Part shown: piece by piece, positions 15,960 through 24,624 of the stretch
Layout of the letters: each line of letters begins with the position of its first letter
How positions within the stretch are numbered: position 1 is the stretch's first letter
NCBI RefSeq assembly: GCF_036203305.1
Contig: NZ_CP108131.1
Location: 7,440,001-7,504,000 of the forward strand
Source of the DNA: Streptomyces sp. NBC_00190
GTDB lineage: Bacteria; Actinomycetota; Actinomycetes; Streptomycetales; Streptomycetaceae
DNA: 64,000 nucleotides
Reading direction: 5' to 3'
The notes under the pieces: generated by a model
Told to the model about the DNA's origin: nothing
What the model saw: the letters and a program-made list of their open reading frames with translations, nothing else
Databases searched by the model: none
Program-made: the position numbers and the translations under genes

Positions 15960-16883
15960 TCAAGGGGACGCGGGCTCGCGGAGCGCGAGCGGCACGGGCG
16001 CGGGACGGGGCCGGCTCCCCAGGCCCGCCGCGAGGCCGGCGACGACCACGGCCAGGCCCAGCCACACCGCCGGACCCGGGACACCGCCGCCCGTGAGGAC
16101 CCCGGCGCCCGCCGCGGCGAGCGGCGCGACCCCCGTCAGCAGCCCGGCCCGGCCGGCGCCCACGGCGGCCACCGTGCGGTACCAGAGCAGGAACGCCACC
16201 GCCGTCACCATGACGGCGAGGTATCCGGCGGCCGCCCACTGGGCCGCCCCGAGTTCCAGCAGCTCCGAGGGCCGCTCCGTACACACCGTGAGCCCCGCCA
16301 GCATCACCGCCCCCATCCACACCGCGTGTACGGACACGCCCCACGCGCCGTGCCGGCGCAGCACCGGTACGGCGAGCAGGGTGAACCCGGCCTCGCAGCC
16401 CAGCGCGAGCGCGGCCCAGGCCACCCCGGCGGCGTCGGTCCGGCCCGTCCCCTCGACCAGTACGGCCCCGGCCACGACCACGGGAGCCGCCAGCAGCACC
16501 TGACGGCTGGGCCGCCGCCCCTCCAGGAAGGGACCGATCAGCCCGAGCAGGATCGGCACGGAAGCCACCGCGACGGCGATGACGGCCGGTTCGGCATGCG
16601 CGACCCCGCGTACGACGGCCACGTTGAACAGCACCAGTCCCGTCGCCGCGATCCCGGCCAGCCACAGCCACTCCCGGCCGCGCGGCCGCAGCACCGGCAC
16701 CCGGGCGGCCCGGGCCAGGGCGAGCAGGAGCAGAGCGGCGGCCGTGTACCGGACGGCCTGGACGGCGAACAGCGGGGCGTCGACGAGGGAGCGGGAGACG
16801 GTGACGCTGCTGCCGACCAGCGCCATCCCGGTGATACCGGGCGCCAGGTCCCGGAAGGCGGTGGAAGGTGTCTTCGTCTTCAT
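15960..16883 (-). CDS. EamA (DMT) family transporter
   Basis: 307 residues with about ten hydrophobic helices in two EamA repeats. The first half carries GMALVGSSVTVSRSLVDAPLF and AVRYTAAALLLL, the second WAALALGCEAGFTLLAVPVL and a helix pair near VTAVAFLLWYRTVAAVGAGRA. Such proteins usually export amino acids or metabolites. It is divergent from a MocR regulator with only 28 bp between the starts, so the regulator very likely controls it. The ATG at 16883 begins the first helix region; the longer frame upstream overlaps the regulator and was rejected. Confidence 0.9.
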   Translation of the reverse strand: MKTKTPSTAFRDLAPGITGMALVGSSVTVSRSLVDAPLFAVQAVRYTAAALLLLALARAARVPVLRPRGREWLWLAGIAATGLVLFNVAVVRGVAHAEPAVIAVAVASVPILLGLIGPFLEGRRPSRQVLLAAPVVVAGAVLVEGTGRTDAAGVAWAALALGCEAGFTLLAVPVLRRHGAWGVSVHAVWMGAVMLAGLTVCTERPSELLELGAAQWAAAGYLAVMVTAVAFLLWYRTVAAVGAGRAGLLTGVAPLAAAGAGVLTGGGVPGPAVWLGLAVVVAGLAAGLGSRPRPAPVPLALREPASP

Positions 16884-16911
16884 GCGCCCAGCCTCGCGGC
16901 ACAATGGTCCC

Positions 16912-18366
16912 ATGAGCAGGTCCAATGAAGGCCGGGACGAGGGGTCCAAAAGCGGATCGGACTTCCTCCAGCTCGACATCGGCCAGGCCCCTCCCGGAGG
17001 CCGCACCGACTGGCTGGCGGGCCGGCTCCGCGCCGCCATCGCCGACGGTACCCTGCCGGTCGGCAGTCGGCTCCCGGCCAGCCGTGTGCTCGCCGCGGAA
17101 CTGCGCGTCTCCCGGGGGCTGGTCACCGAGGCGTACCAGCGCCTCGCCGAGACCGGTCAGGTGTCCGGCCGGGGCCGGGGCGGCACGGTCGTCGTCGCCG
17201 CCCCGCCCCCGGCGGCCGGGCCCACCGCCACCGCCCCCACGCGCGGAGGGCTGGTGGACGCCCTGCGGGCCGTGCCCTGCCGGATCGACCTCTCGCCCGG
17301 AGTACCCGACCTGACCGCCTTTCCCCGTACCGCCTGGCTCCAGGCCGAGCGGCGGGTGCTCGCCGGGCTCACCCCCGCCGACTTCGGCTACGGGAACCCG
17401 CAGGGCGCGCCCGCGCTGCGCGAGGCCGTCGTCGGCTGGCTGGCCCGCAACCGGGGGATCCGCGCCGACCCCGACGACGTGGTGGTCGTCGCGGGGGTGG
17501 CCCAGGCCCTGGGGCTGCTGGCGCAGGTCCTGCGGGAGGACGGGGTGGTCCGGATCGCGGTCGAGGACCCCGGCTCGCTCGGGGCCCGGCAGCAACTGGA
17601 GTACGGGCGGCTGGAGACGGTGCCCGTACGGGTGGACGAGGCCGGGCTGGACGTGGCCGCGCTCCGGGCGAGCGGGGCGGGCGCCGTCCTGCTCACCCCG
17701 GCGCACCAGTTCCCGACCGGGGTCGTGCTCGACGGTGAGCGCCGCCGCGACCTGCTCGGCTGGGCGGCCGCCGGGGGACTGGTCATCGAGGACGACTACG
17801 ACGCGGAGCACCGCTACGACCGGGCTCCCGTCCCCGCGCTGCGCGCCCTGCTGCCCGAGGCCGTCTGCTACGCCGGGAGCGTGTCCAAACTCCTCGCCCC
17901 CGCCCTGCGCCTCGGCTGGCTGCTGGTCCCGCCGCGCCTGCGCGAGTCCGTGAACGAGGCCAAGCGCTACGCCGACCTCGGCAACCCGGTCCTCGCCCAG
18001 CTGGTGCTCGCCCGGCTGATGGACTCCGGCGAACTGGAGCGCCACCTGCGCTTCGTCCGGCGCCGCCACCGCCGCCGCAGGGACGCCATGCTCCGCGCCG
18101 TCGCGGACCGGCTGCCGGGGGCCCGGGTGCACGGCGCGGCCGCCGGACTGCACCTGATGGTCACCTTCGACCGCGCCCGCTTCGCGGACACGGCCCTGGC
18201 CTCGGCGGCCCTGGCCCTCGGAGTCAAGACCCACCCGCTCTCCTGGCACCGCCTCACCCCGGGCCCGCCCGGCCTGATCCTCGGCTACGCGGCGGGCTCG
18301 ACGGGCGAGATCGAGGAGGGCATCGCCACGCTGGGCACGGCCCTGGCAGGCCTCCCGCCCGGCTGA
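16912..18366 (+). CDS. MocR-family regulator (GntR HTH + aminotransferase-like domain)
   Basis: 484 residues. Residues ~20-100 are a GntR winged helix-turn-helix (LAGRLRAAIADGTLPVGSRL; RVSRGLVTEAYQRLAETGQV). Residues ~125-480 are a type-I fold PLP aminotransferase-like domain with GNPQGAPALREAV, a VIEDDYDAEHRYDR stretch and the PLP lysine in YAGSVSKLLAPALRLGW. MocR proteins use PLP as effector and commonly control vitamin B6 or amino-acid transport genes. CACAAT (16900-16905) lies 6 nt before the ATG, so the mRNA is probably leaderless. Confidence 0.94.
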   Translation: MSRSNEGRDEGSKSGSDFLQLDIGQAPPGGRTDWLAGRLRAAIADGTLPVGSRLPASRVLAAELRVSRGLVTEAYQRLAETGQVSGRGRGGTVVVAAPPPAAGPTATAPTRGGLVDALRAVPCRIDLSPGVPDLTAFPRTAWLQAERRVLAGLTPADFGYGNPQGAPALREAVVGWLARNRGIRADPDDVVVVAGVAQALGLLAQVLREDGVVRIAVEDPGSLGARQQLEYGRLETVPVRVDEAGLDVAALRASGAGAVLLTPAHQFPTGVVLDGERRRDLLGWAAAGGLVIEDDYDAEHRYDRAPVPALRALLPEAVCYAGSVSKLLAPALRLGWLLVPPRLRESVNEAKRYADLGNPVLAQLVLARLMDSGELERHLRFVRRRHRRRRDAMLRAVADRLPGARVHGAAAGLHLMVTFDRARFADTALASAALALGVKTHPLSWHRLTPGPPGLILGYAAGSTGEIEEGIATLGTALAGLPPG

Positions 18367-18488
18367 CTCCTCCTCGGGCACGGTCGAAAAAATATCTGCG
18401 CGACGGCGGCAACCTCGGCGGGGTTCGCGCGTCGTGCGGGGGTGAAGGGTGCGATCCGGCTCCCTCGACCCGACCGTGGAGAACCACC

Positions 18489-18929
18489 GTGATGAACCTG
18501 AAGCGCGTCCCCCGCACCGTCCGCCGGGCCGCCCTCGGCGCTGCCGCCGCCGGGGCGGTCGTCGCTCTCGCCGGACCGGCCTTCGCCGTGGGGGGCTCCG
18601 CCTCGCCGGTGCCGGCGCCCGCGTCCAGCGCCTCGCCGAGCGCCGCGCCGAAGACGGCCTCCACCGACGCGACGCCGAGCCCGTCCGTCAGCGTGCCGGG
18701 CAGTGCCGCGCCGAGCCCGTCCGTCAGCGTGCCCGGCGGTGCGGCACCGAGCGCCGCCCCCAGCGCGGCTCCCGGCGGCGCCCCCCAGCCCTCGGCTTCG
18801 CCCGCCGGGTTCGAGCTCGCGCATACTGGCTCCTCCGCGACCAACACCGCACTGGGAGCCGGGGCCGCCGTGCTCATCGCCGCCGGCGCCGGGACCCTGT
18901 ACGCCGTGCGGCGCCGCGCCAACGGCTGA
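18489..18929 (+). CDS. Sortase-anchored surface protein with LAHTG signal
   Basis: About 146 residues. A Sec signal peptide (RRAALGAAAAGAVVALAGPAFA) is followed by a ~85-residue linker of Ala, Ser, Pro and Val. The linker contains two copies of a PSPSVSVPG unit. The C-terminus has the wall-sorting signal ELAHTG, a hydrophobic helix (NTALGAGAAVLIAAGAGTLY) and a RRRANG basic tail. LAxTG is the sortase E preference in Streptomyces. There is no globular domain, so it is a stalk-like surface protein. Start is GTG 18489 or the adjacent ATG 18492. The ECF sigma gene starts 9 bp later. Confidence 0.88.
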   Translation: MMNLKRVPRTVRRAALGAAAAGAVVALAGPAFAVGGSASPVPAPASSASPSAAPKTASTDATPSPSVSVPGSAAPSPSVSVPGGAAPSAAPSAAPGGAPQPSASPAGFELAHTGSSATNTALGAGAAVLIAAGAGTLYAVRRRANG

Positions 18930-18937
18930 GGAACACC

Positions 18938-19588
18938 GTGCTCCACCTCGCACCATCCGTCGGCCCCCTCACGCCCGGCTTCGGCCGGGCGTGGCGGGGC
19001 CTGTGGTCGTTGCTGCGCCGCGACAGCTCCGCCCCGGCCGCCGTGCCCCGGCCGTACGGGTACCCGTACCTCCACGACACGACCGGAAGCCCGGGCGATC
19101 CGCCGCCCACCGTGACCGCGCTCTACCACGCGCACCGGTTGCGCATGGTCCGCCTCGCGGTGCTCCTCGTCGACGACCCGGCCACCGCCGAGGACGTGGT
19201 CCAGGACGCCTTCACCGCCCTGTACCGCCGCCACGGGGAGCACATCACCGAGGTGGACAACGCCCTCGGCTACCTGCGCACCGCCGTCGTCAACACCTCG
19301 CGCTCGGTCCTGCGCCGCAGGCGGACCGCCCGGGCCTGGACGCCGCCCGCGGCGGCAGACGTACCGTCGGCGGAGGCGTACGTGGTCCTCGACGAGGCGC
19401 ACCGCGAAGTGCTCGCCGCGCTGGGCCGGTTGAGCCCGCGCCGACGCCAGGTCCTGGTGCTCCGGTACTGGGCCGAGCTCAGCGAGGCGGAGATCGCCAC
19501 CACCCTCGGGATCAGCCGGGGAGCGGTGAAGTCGAACGCGAGCCGGGCGCTGGACGCGCTGGAACGGATTCTGGAGGGACGGGTATGA
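18938..19588 (+). CDS. ECF RNA polymerase sigma factor (SigE-type)
   Basis: 216 residues from a GTG preceded by GAGGA. Region 2 is VTALYHAHRLRMVRLAVLL with DPATAEDVVQDAFTALYRR. Region 4 is LGRLSPRRRQVLVLRYWAEL with EIATTLGISRGAVKSNASRA. The first ~50 residues precede the usual region-2 start and are Pro/Gly-rich. The stop overlaps the start of the next gene (ATGA), whose product is a probable membrane anti-sigma factor. The preceding sortase substrate may be part of the same transcript. Confidence 0.93.
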   Translation: MLHLAPSVGPLTPGFGRAWRGLWSLLRRDSSAPAAVPRPYGYPYLHDTTGSPGDPPPTVTALYHAHRLRMVRLAVLLVDDPATAEDVVQDAFTALYRRHGEHITEVDNALGYLRTAVVNTSRSVLRRRRTARAWTPPAAADVPSAEAYVVLDEAHREVLAALGRLSPRRRQVLVLRYWAELSEAEIATTLGISRGAVKSNASRALDALERILEGRV

Positions 19589-20070
19589 CGTACGGCGAAC
19601 GCCCCGTCGAGCGCAGGCTGCGGGAGGCCCTGGACGCGCGCGCGGCCGGTGTGACGGTCCGCGAGCTGCGCCCGGCCGATCCGCCGGGGCCGCACGTACG
19701 GCGGTTCCCCGGGTTCCCCGTGGCGCGGCTGCGGAGCCTCGGGCTGCCCCTGGCCGGGCTGGCCGCGGCGGCCGCCGCCGCGGTGGGCTACCTCGTGCTC
19801 GCCCCCGAGCCGCCTCCCGTCCGCCCGGCGCCGCCCGCGGCGCCGCCCGAGATCGGGTCCCCTACGCCGACTCCCCGGCCGTCGCCGTCCGTCATGCCGG
19901 ACCCGAGCTCCGCGCCGACGCCGGGCCCGAGCACCACGCCGTCCGCGACGCGGACTCCCACGGGGGCCTCGGTCTCACCGTCGAAGTCCGTGCCCTCGTC
20001 GGCGTCCCCGCCACCCACGAGCTCCCGCTCCACACCTCCTTCGGCGTCCCCGAGCCCTTTCAAGCCTTAG
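19585..20070 (+). CDS. Membrane protein with long Pro/Ser/Thr stalk, probable anti-sigma partner
   Basis: 161 residues, coupled to the ECF sigma gene by a 4-bp overlap. A short cytoplasmic segment (VERRLREALDARAAGVTVREL) is followed by one transmembrane helix (LPLAGLAAAAAAAVGYLVLA) and ~95 residues of Pro, Ser, Thr and Ala. No zinc-binding anti-sigma motif (HxxxCxxC) is visible. The anti-sigma role is therefore inferred from position and topology only. The extracellular half would be an extended stalk similar in composition to the sortase substrate encoded two genes upstream. Confidence 0.75.
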   Translation: MTYGERPVERRLREALDARAAGVTVRELRPADPPGPHVRRFPGFPVARLRSLGLPLAGLAAAAAAAVGYLVLAPEPPPVRPAPPAAPPEIGSPTPTPRPSPSVMPDPSSAPTPGPSTTPSATRTPTGASVSPSKSVPSSASPPPTSSRSTPPSASPSPFKP

Positions 20071-20268
20071 AGGTCCTCACCAAGGCGCGTTGAACGTGCC
20101 GGTGTGTGATGAGGCATGTGTGGCAAGGCCGGGGAAGGCTTCGTGGATGTCGTCGCGTCGTTCCCACCGGATGCCGGTATGCGGTACGAACAGAATCCCG
20201 CACACTGCCATCCGGTCGCACCCGAGGTCGGCCCGCCTCCGGGGACGTGGCCGAGCCCGCACTCTCAT
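20060..20268 (-). pseudogene. IS5-type transposase remnant with internal deletion
   Basis: Read on the minus strand, an N-terminal transposase piece (DRMAVCGILFVPHTGIRWE) runs directly into what looks like the extreme C-terminal block (RRDDIHEAF). A shifted frame then reads LITHRHVQRAL. In complete IS5-group transposases these blocks are separated by roughly 200 residues. The catalytic core is therefore missing. No terminal inverted repeats were identified. Confidence 0.6.
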
Positions 20269-20476
20269 ACCTCCGCGACCCGGCGCTCAGCGACAACAGC
20301 CCGCTGACCAACCCCGTTTCGGAGTGCCTTGCGCGCCGGAGAGCTCTGGCGCACCGAAGCCCGACCGAGCCGACTCAGCCGTTCCGGCGATCCGCTGGAA
20401 GGTGCCGGCAGGTCACCTCACTTGGCGACTCCATTGCCATGGACGAGTGCGAGGAATGCGCCTTGCCCCGCAGCCC

Positions 20477-20932
20477 TCAGCCGGCCCGGGTGTTCTCCAC
20501 CACCGCGACCAGCGGGGCCAGTTCGGGGTTCCGCGCGGCCTCGTCCAGCGCCTCGCGCAGGGCGGTGTCGTTCGTCGGCCGGGCCGCGGCCAGCAGGGAC
20601 AGGCCCGCCTCGCTCACGTCGGTGTAGATGCCCCGCCGGTCGGTGTCGCAGATGTAGCGGTTCAGCAGGCCGCGGTCCTCCAGCCGGCTGACCAGCCGGG
20701 TCGTCGCGCTCTGGCTGAGCACCACCGAGTCGGCGACCTGGTGCATCCGCAGGTGTCCGCCCGGTCCGCCGTGCTGGCGGCTCAGGACGTCGAGCAGCGA
20801 GTACTCGCGCACGCTCAGGCCGTGTCCCGCCTGGAGCTCCCGCTCGATGTGCGCCTCGATCCGCCCGTGCAGGAGGGAGAGGGCGCACCAGCCCTGGGAG
20901 AGGGCGGTGAGCGCGCTGTCCGTGGCCGTCAT
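20477..20932 (-). CDS. MarR family transcriptional regulator
   Basis: 151 residues. The winged helix-turn-helix is intact: LSVREYSLLDVLSRQ, LRMHQVADSVVLSQSATTRL, VSRLEDRGLLNRYICDTDRRG with the wing, and C-terminal dimerisation helices. It is divergent from an MFS exporter gene followed by a GlcG/HbpS-like gene, the classic layout of a MarR repressor controlling drug or oxidant efflux. Repeated sequence in the 193-bp intergenic region is the likely operator. Confidence 0.93.
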   Translation of the reverse strand: MTATDSALTALSQGWCALSLLHGRIEAHIERELQAGHGLSVREYSLLDVLSRQHGGPGGHLRMHQVADSVVLSQSATTRLVSRLEDRGLLNRYICDTDRRGIYTDVSEAGLSLLAAARPTNDTALREALDEAARNPELAPLVAVVENTRAG

Positions 20933-20983
20933 GGGCTCCTCCTCCGAAGCGGGTACCGCGTACGCCACCAGGATAGGCCACCT

Positions 20984-21025
20984 GCGCAATAGCCCGCGCT
21001 TGCAAATATCCCGCGTGTGCAATTA
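20984..21025. promoter_or_regulatory. Candidate MarR operator: direct and inverted GCAA/TTGC repeats
   Basis: Two near-identical stretches (GCAATAGCCCGCG at 20986-20998 and GCAAATATCCCGCG at 21002-21015) are followed by GCAATTA at 21019. TTGCA (21000) and TGCAA (21018) also form an inverted pair. The block lies between the divergent MarR and MFS genes, close to the MarR start. Confidence 0.45.
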
Positions 21026-21125
21026 ATGTGGACGCACGTAAACAGCGGCGGCAACATACGCCGCGCGTCGGCGGCCGTGGCACCGCGAACCGCTCCACCC
21101 CCTCCCCTGAAGGGCTCCTCCCCTC

Positions 21126-22352
21126 ATGCCTCTCGCACTGCTCGCCCTCGCCATCGGGGCTTTCGGGATCGGCACCACCGAGTTCGTGATCATGGGCCTG
21201 CTCCCCGAGGTCGCCGGCGAGTACGGCGTCTCCATCCCCACCGCGGGCTTCCTGGTCACCGGCTACGCCCTCGGCGTGGTCCTCGGCGCGCCGCTGATGA
21301 CCGTCCTCGGCACCCGCATCCCCCGCAAGCGGATGCTGATGCTCCTCATGGGCCTGTTCATCGCGGGCAACGTGCTCTCCGCGCTCGCCCCCGCCTTCGA
21401 GGTCATGCTGGCCGGCCGCGTCGTCGCCTCCCTCGCCCACGGCGCCTTCTTCGGCATCGGCGCCGTCGTCGCCGCCGGGCTCGTCGCCCCCGAGAAGAAG
21501 GCCGGAGCCATCGCCATGATGTTCACCGGCCTGACCGTGGCGAACGTGGTCGGCGTCCCGCTCGGCACCCTCGTCGGGCAGACCCTCGGCTGGCGCGTCA
21601 CCTTCCTGATCGTCGCCGGGCTGGGCGTCCTCGGCCTGCTCGGCATCGCCCGGCTGGTACCCGAACTGCCCCGGCCCGAAGGCGGCGTACGGATCCGACG
21701 CGAGCTGGCCGCCTTCCGCAACGTCCAGGTGCTCCTCGCGATGGCGATGACCGTGCTCGGCTTCGGCGGCGTCTTCGCCGCGATCACCTACATCACCCCG
21801 ATGATGACCCACGTCGCCGGCTTCGCCGACTCGTCCGTCACCTGGCTCCTCGTCCTCTTCGGCCTCGGCATGGTCGCCGGAAACCTCATCGGCGGCCGGT
21901 ACGCCGACCGCGCGCTGATGCCGATGCTGTACGTGTCCCTCGGCGCGCTCGCCGTCACGCTGGCCGTCTTCACGCTCACCGCTCACACCAAGGCGGGCGC
22001 CGCCGTCACCATCGTGCTCATCGGCGCCCTCGGCTTCGCGACCGTGCCCCCGCTCCAGAAGCGGGTGCTCGACCAGGCGGCGGGCGCGCCGACCCTGGCC
22101 TCCGCGGTCAACATCGGCGCCTTCAACCTGGGCAACGCCCTCGCCGCCTGGCTCGGCGGCCTGGTGATCGCCGCGGGCCTCGGCTGGACCGCCCCGAACT
22201 GGGTCGGCGCGGCGCTCGCCGCCTCCGCCCTGGTGCTCGCCCTGATATCCGGCGCGCTGGAGCGCCGTACCGCCGGGCTCGCGCACCGCCCCGGCCGCGT
22301 GGCCGCGACCGGGACCCACGAGACGCCCGCCGCCGTCCCGGCTCACCTCTGA
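21126..22352 (+). CDS. MFS transporter (AraJ/YdhP-like, DHA1 efflux type)
   Basis: 408 residues with 12 predicted helices. The N-terminus (LALAIGAFGIGTTEFVIMGL) is characteristic of the AraJ/arabinose-efflux-like branch. The MFS motif A equivalent after helix 2 is GTRIPRKRMLM. GRVVASLAHGAFFGIGAVVA is the helix-4 region. The protein ends in a ~25-residue cytoplasmic tail. It probably exports drugs or metabolites under control of the divergent MarR. The next gene, 45 bp downstream, is HbpS-like and likely in the same operon. Confidence 0.92.
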   Translation: MPLALLALAIGAFGIGTTEFVIMGLLPEVAGEYGVSIPTAGFLVTGYALGVVLGAPLMTVLGTRIPRKRMLMLLMGLFIAGNVLSALAPAFEVMLAGRVVASLAHGAFFGIGAVVAAGLVAPEKKAGAIAMMFTGLTVANVVGVPLGTLVGQTLGWRVTFLIVAGLGVLGLLGIARLVPELPRPEGGVRIRRELAAFRNVQVLLAMAMTVLGFGGVFAAITYITPMMTHVAGFADSSVTWLLVLFGLGMVAGNLIGGRYADRALMPMLYVSLGALAVTLAVFTLTAHTKAGAAVTIVLIGALGFATVPPLQKRVLDQAAGAPTLASAVNIGAFNLGNALAAWLGGLVIAAGLGWTAPNWVGAALAASALVLALISGALERRTAGLAHRPGRVAATGTHETPAAVPAHL

Positions 22353-22397
22353 CCCGCCACCTGCCCGTCGTACACCCCCCTGCAAGGAGAAACCCGC

Positions 22398-22826
22398 ATG
22401 TCCAGCCTCCTCCGTACCGCCGTCGCCCCCCTGACCAGCGAGGACGCCGACCTGCTCGTCTCCGCCGCCCGGACCGCCGCGGAAGCGGCCGGGGCCACGG
22501 TCAGCGTCACCGTCCTCGACGCCGGCGGTCACCTGCTCGCCTTCCGCCGCGACGACCGCGCCGTGCTGATCTCCGGTGAGACCAGCACCCGCAAGGCCTA
22601 CACGGCCCTGCAGCTGAACGCGCCCACCGCCGACCTCGTCGACGCCGTGCGGCCCGGCGGGCTGTTCCACACGCTGCCCACCGCCCTCGACCGGCCGCTG
22701 CTGTTCATCGCCGGCGGGCTGCCCGTCCACCGCGACGGCCGCCTGATCGGCGCGATCGGCGTCGGCGGCGGGGCCCCGGACCAGGACCACGGGTTCGCCG
22801 CCGCCGCGCTCGACGCCCTGGCCTGA
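22398..22826 (+). CDS. GlcG/HbpS family heme-binding-like protein
   Basis: 142 residues. The family pattern is visible: LTSEDADLLVSAARTAAEAAG, VSVTVLDAGGHLLAFRRDD, SGETSTRKAYTALQL and a glycine-rich GRLIGAIGVGGG near the end. Family members include HbpS, an extracellular heme-binding redox sensor of Streptomyces. No signal peptide is present here, so the protein is probably cytoplasmic. An AAGGAG ribosome-binding site lies before the ATG. Position behind a MarR-controlled exporter is a recurrent arrangement. Confidence 0.9.
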   Translation: MSSLLRTAVAPLTSEDADLLVSAARTAAEAAGATVSVTVLDAGGHLLAFRRDDRAVLISGETSTRKAYTALQLNAPTADLVDAVRPGGLFHTLPTALDRPLLFIAGGLPVHRDGRLIGAIGVGGGAPDQDHGFAAAALDALA

Positions 22827-22888
22827 GGCCTCCGGGTCGCGCGCCCGTGTCCCTCGTGCCAGGTTGGTACGGGGGATACGGGCGCACG

Positions 22889-24532
22889 ATGCGAAATCCG
22901 AGGTTTCACGTGAGAGGCCACGTCATAGCGACGGCCACGGTCGCCGCACTGGTCACCTTCGCCGTCCCGGGCTGCACGGCCGCCTCCGACGAGGCCCGCG
23001 CCCCTGCCGCCCCGACACCCGGTGCCAGTGCCGGCTCGTCGGCCCCGTCCGCGGCGCCCACCGAACCCGCCCCGTCCCCGACGCCCTCCTACGCCCTGTC
23101 CACCGCCCCGAGCACCATCCCCGCCGTACGGGAACACATACCCGCCCGGGGCCCCGGCTGGAAGCCCGCCCCGCAGGCCCGCGTGGTGGTCGCGCCGTCC
23201 GACAAGGCGGCCCTGTCGGACGAGGGCAAACTGCTCGCCGGTGAACTGCGCATGGGATACGCCGAGTCGGGGGAGCCGCGCACCGGAGACGTCGAACTCT
23301 CCCTGGGCGCCAAGGGATCCGGCCCGCCCGAGTCGTACACCCTCGCGGTCAAGGACGGCCGGGTGCGGATCGCCGGACCCGACGAGGCCGGGGTCTTCTA
23401 CGGCACCCGCACCCTCAAACAGGCGGTGAAGAGCGCCGGTTCGGCTCCCGAGGGCACCGTGCGCGACGGCCCGGCCAAGCCGCAGCGCGGGCTCAACCTC
23501 GACATCGCGCGCAAGCACTTCACCCCCGACTGGATCGAGGACCGGCTGCGCGAGATGGCGGACCTGAAGCTCAACCAGCTCGGCCTGCACTTCTCCGACG
23601 ACCAGGCCTTCCGGATCGAGTCCGACAGCCATCCCGAGATCGTCTCCACCCCGCACCTCACCAAGGCACAGGTGCGCGCCATCACCGCACTCGCCTCCCG
23701 CCTGCACATCACCGTCGTCCCCGAGATCGACTCGCCCGGACACCTGGGCGCGGTGCTGCGCGCCCACCCCGGCCTGCAGCTGCGCGACGCACAGGGCCGG
23801 GCGGTGAAGGGGGCGGTGGACATATCGAACCCCGCCTCCGCGAAGCTCGTCGACGAGCTGCTGCGCGAGTACCGGCCGCTGTTCCCCGGCGGGGCCTGGC
23901 ACCTGGGCGCCGACGAGTACCAGGCGCTGGTGGTCCGCGACCCTGAGGCCTCCTTCCCGCAGCTCGCGAGCGCGGCCCGGCAGCGGTACGGGCCCACGGC
24001 GCGCGTGCAGGACCTGGCCACGGGCTGGCTCAACGACCGCGCGAACACGGTGCGGCCCTCGGGCAAGGCGCTGAAGGCCTGGAACGACGGCTTCTTCCGC
24101 GGCGGTGTCACGAGCGCGGCCAAGGACATCCAGGTCGAGTACTGGACGGGCAAGGAGATCGGCGCCCGTCCGCCGCTGGAGTACCTGCGCGAGGGCCGCA
24201 AGGTCGTGAACCTCAACGACGAGTACCTGTACTACGTGCTGGGCGAGCCGAACCAGTTCACGTACCCCACGGGCAAGCGCATCTACGAGCAGTGGACCCC
24301 GCTGGTCCTGCGCGGTACCACCCCCGTCCCGGCGCAGTACGCGGACCAGATCCTGGGCGGGCGCCTCGCCGTCTGGAGCGACCTGTCCGGAGCGCAGACC
24401 CAGAACCAGGTGGCGGCGGGCATCCGGGTGCCGCTGGCCGCGCTGTCCCAGAAGGTCTGGGACGCCCGCACCCCGGCCCTGCCGTGGACCGGCTTCAGCG
24501 CTCTCGCCGACCGCCTGGACCCGCCGGGGTGA
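22889..24532 (+). CDS. Secreted GH20 beta-N-acetylhexosaminidase (lipoprotein)
   Basis: 547 residues. A lipoprotein signal (FAVPGC, lipid Cys29) is followed by a Pro/Ser/Ala linker to ~residue 85. A GH20b N-terminal domain spans ~95-195. The catalytic barrel begins at RGLNLDIARKHFTPDWI. The substrate-assisted catalytic pair Asp342-Glu343 lies in HLGADEY. The enzyme removes terminal GlcNAc/GalNAc, as in chitin or peptidoglycan recycling. ATG 22889 was chosen because the basic n-region of the signal begins there. The gene stands alone; MarR/flavin-reductase remnants follow. Confidence 0.92.
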   Translation: MRNPRFHVRGHVIATATVAALVTFAVPGCTAASDEARAPAAPTPGASAGSSAPSAAPTEPAPSPTPSYALSTAPSTIPAVREHIPARGPGWKPAPQARVVVAPSDKAALSDEGKLLAGELRMGYAESGEPRTGDVELSLGAKGSGPPESYTLAVKDGRVRIAGPDEAGVFYGTRTLKQAVKSAGSAPEGTVRDGPAKPQRGLNLDIARKHFTPDWIEDRLREMADLKLNQLGLHFSDDQAFRIESDSHPEIVSTPHLTKAQVRAITALASRLHITVVPEIDSPGHLGAVLRAHPGLQLRDAQGRAVKGAVDISNPASAKLVDELLREYRPLFPGGAWHLGADEYQALVVRDPEASFPQLASAARQRYGPTARVQDLATGWLNDRANTVRPSGKALKAWNDGFFRGGVTSAAKDIQVEYWTGKEIGARPPLEYLREGRKVVNLNDEYLYYVLGEPNQFTYPTGKRIYEQWTPLVLRGTTPVPAQYADQILGGRLAVWSDLSGAQTQNQVAAGIRVPLAALSQKVWDARTPALPWTGFSALADRLDPPG

Positions 24533-24624
24533 TCTCGCGGGGTCAGGCCGCCGCGGCCGCCACCCCGGGCGACAGGGTGGCCCCGCACCCGAAGTGCGCC
24601 CCAGGGCCCGTCCGCGGGGACCGG

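Noticed and set aside
15922..18381. 819-residue minus-strand frame covering EamA and MocR
   Set aside because: It is a fusion of shadow sequence; EamA is in another frame and MocR is on the plus strand.
20271..20476. Possible further IS or gene fragment
   Set aside because: Translations in all frames show no family I recognise.
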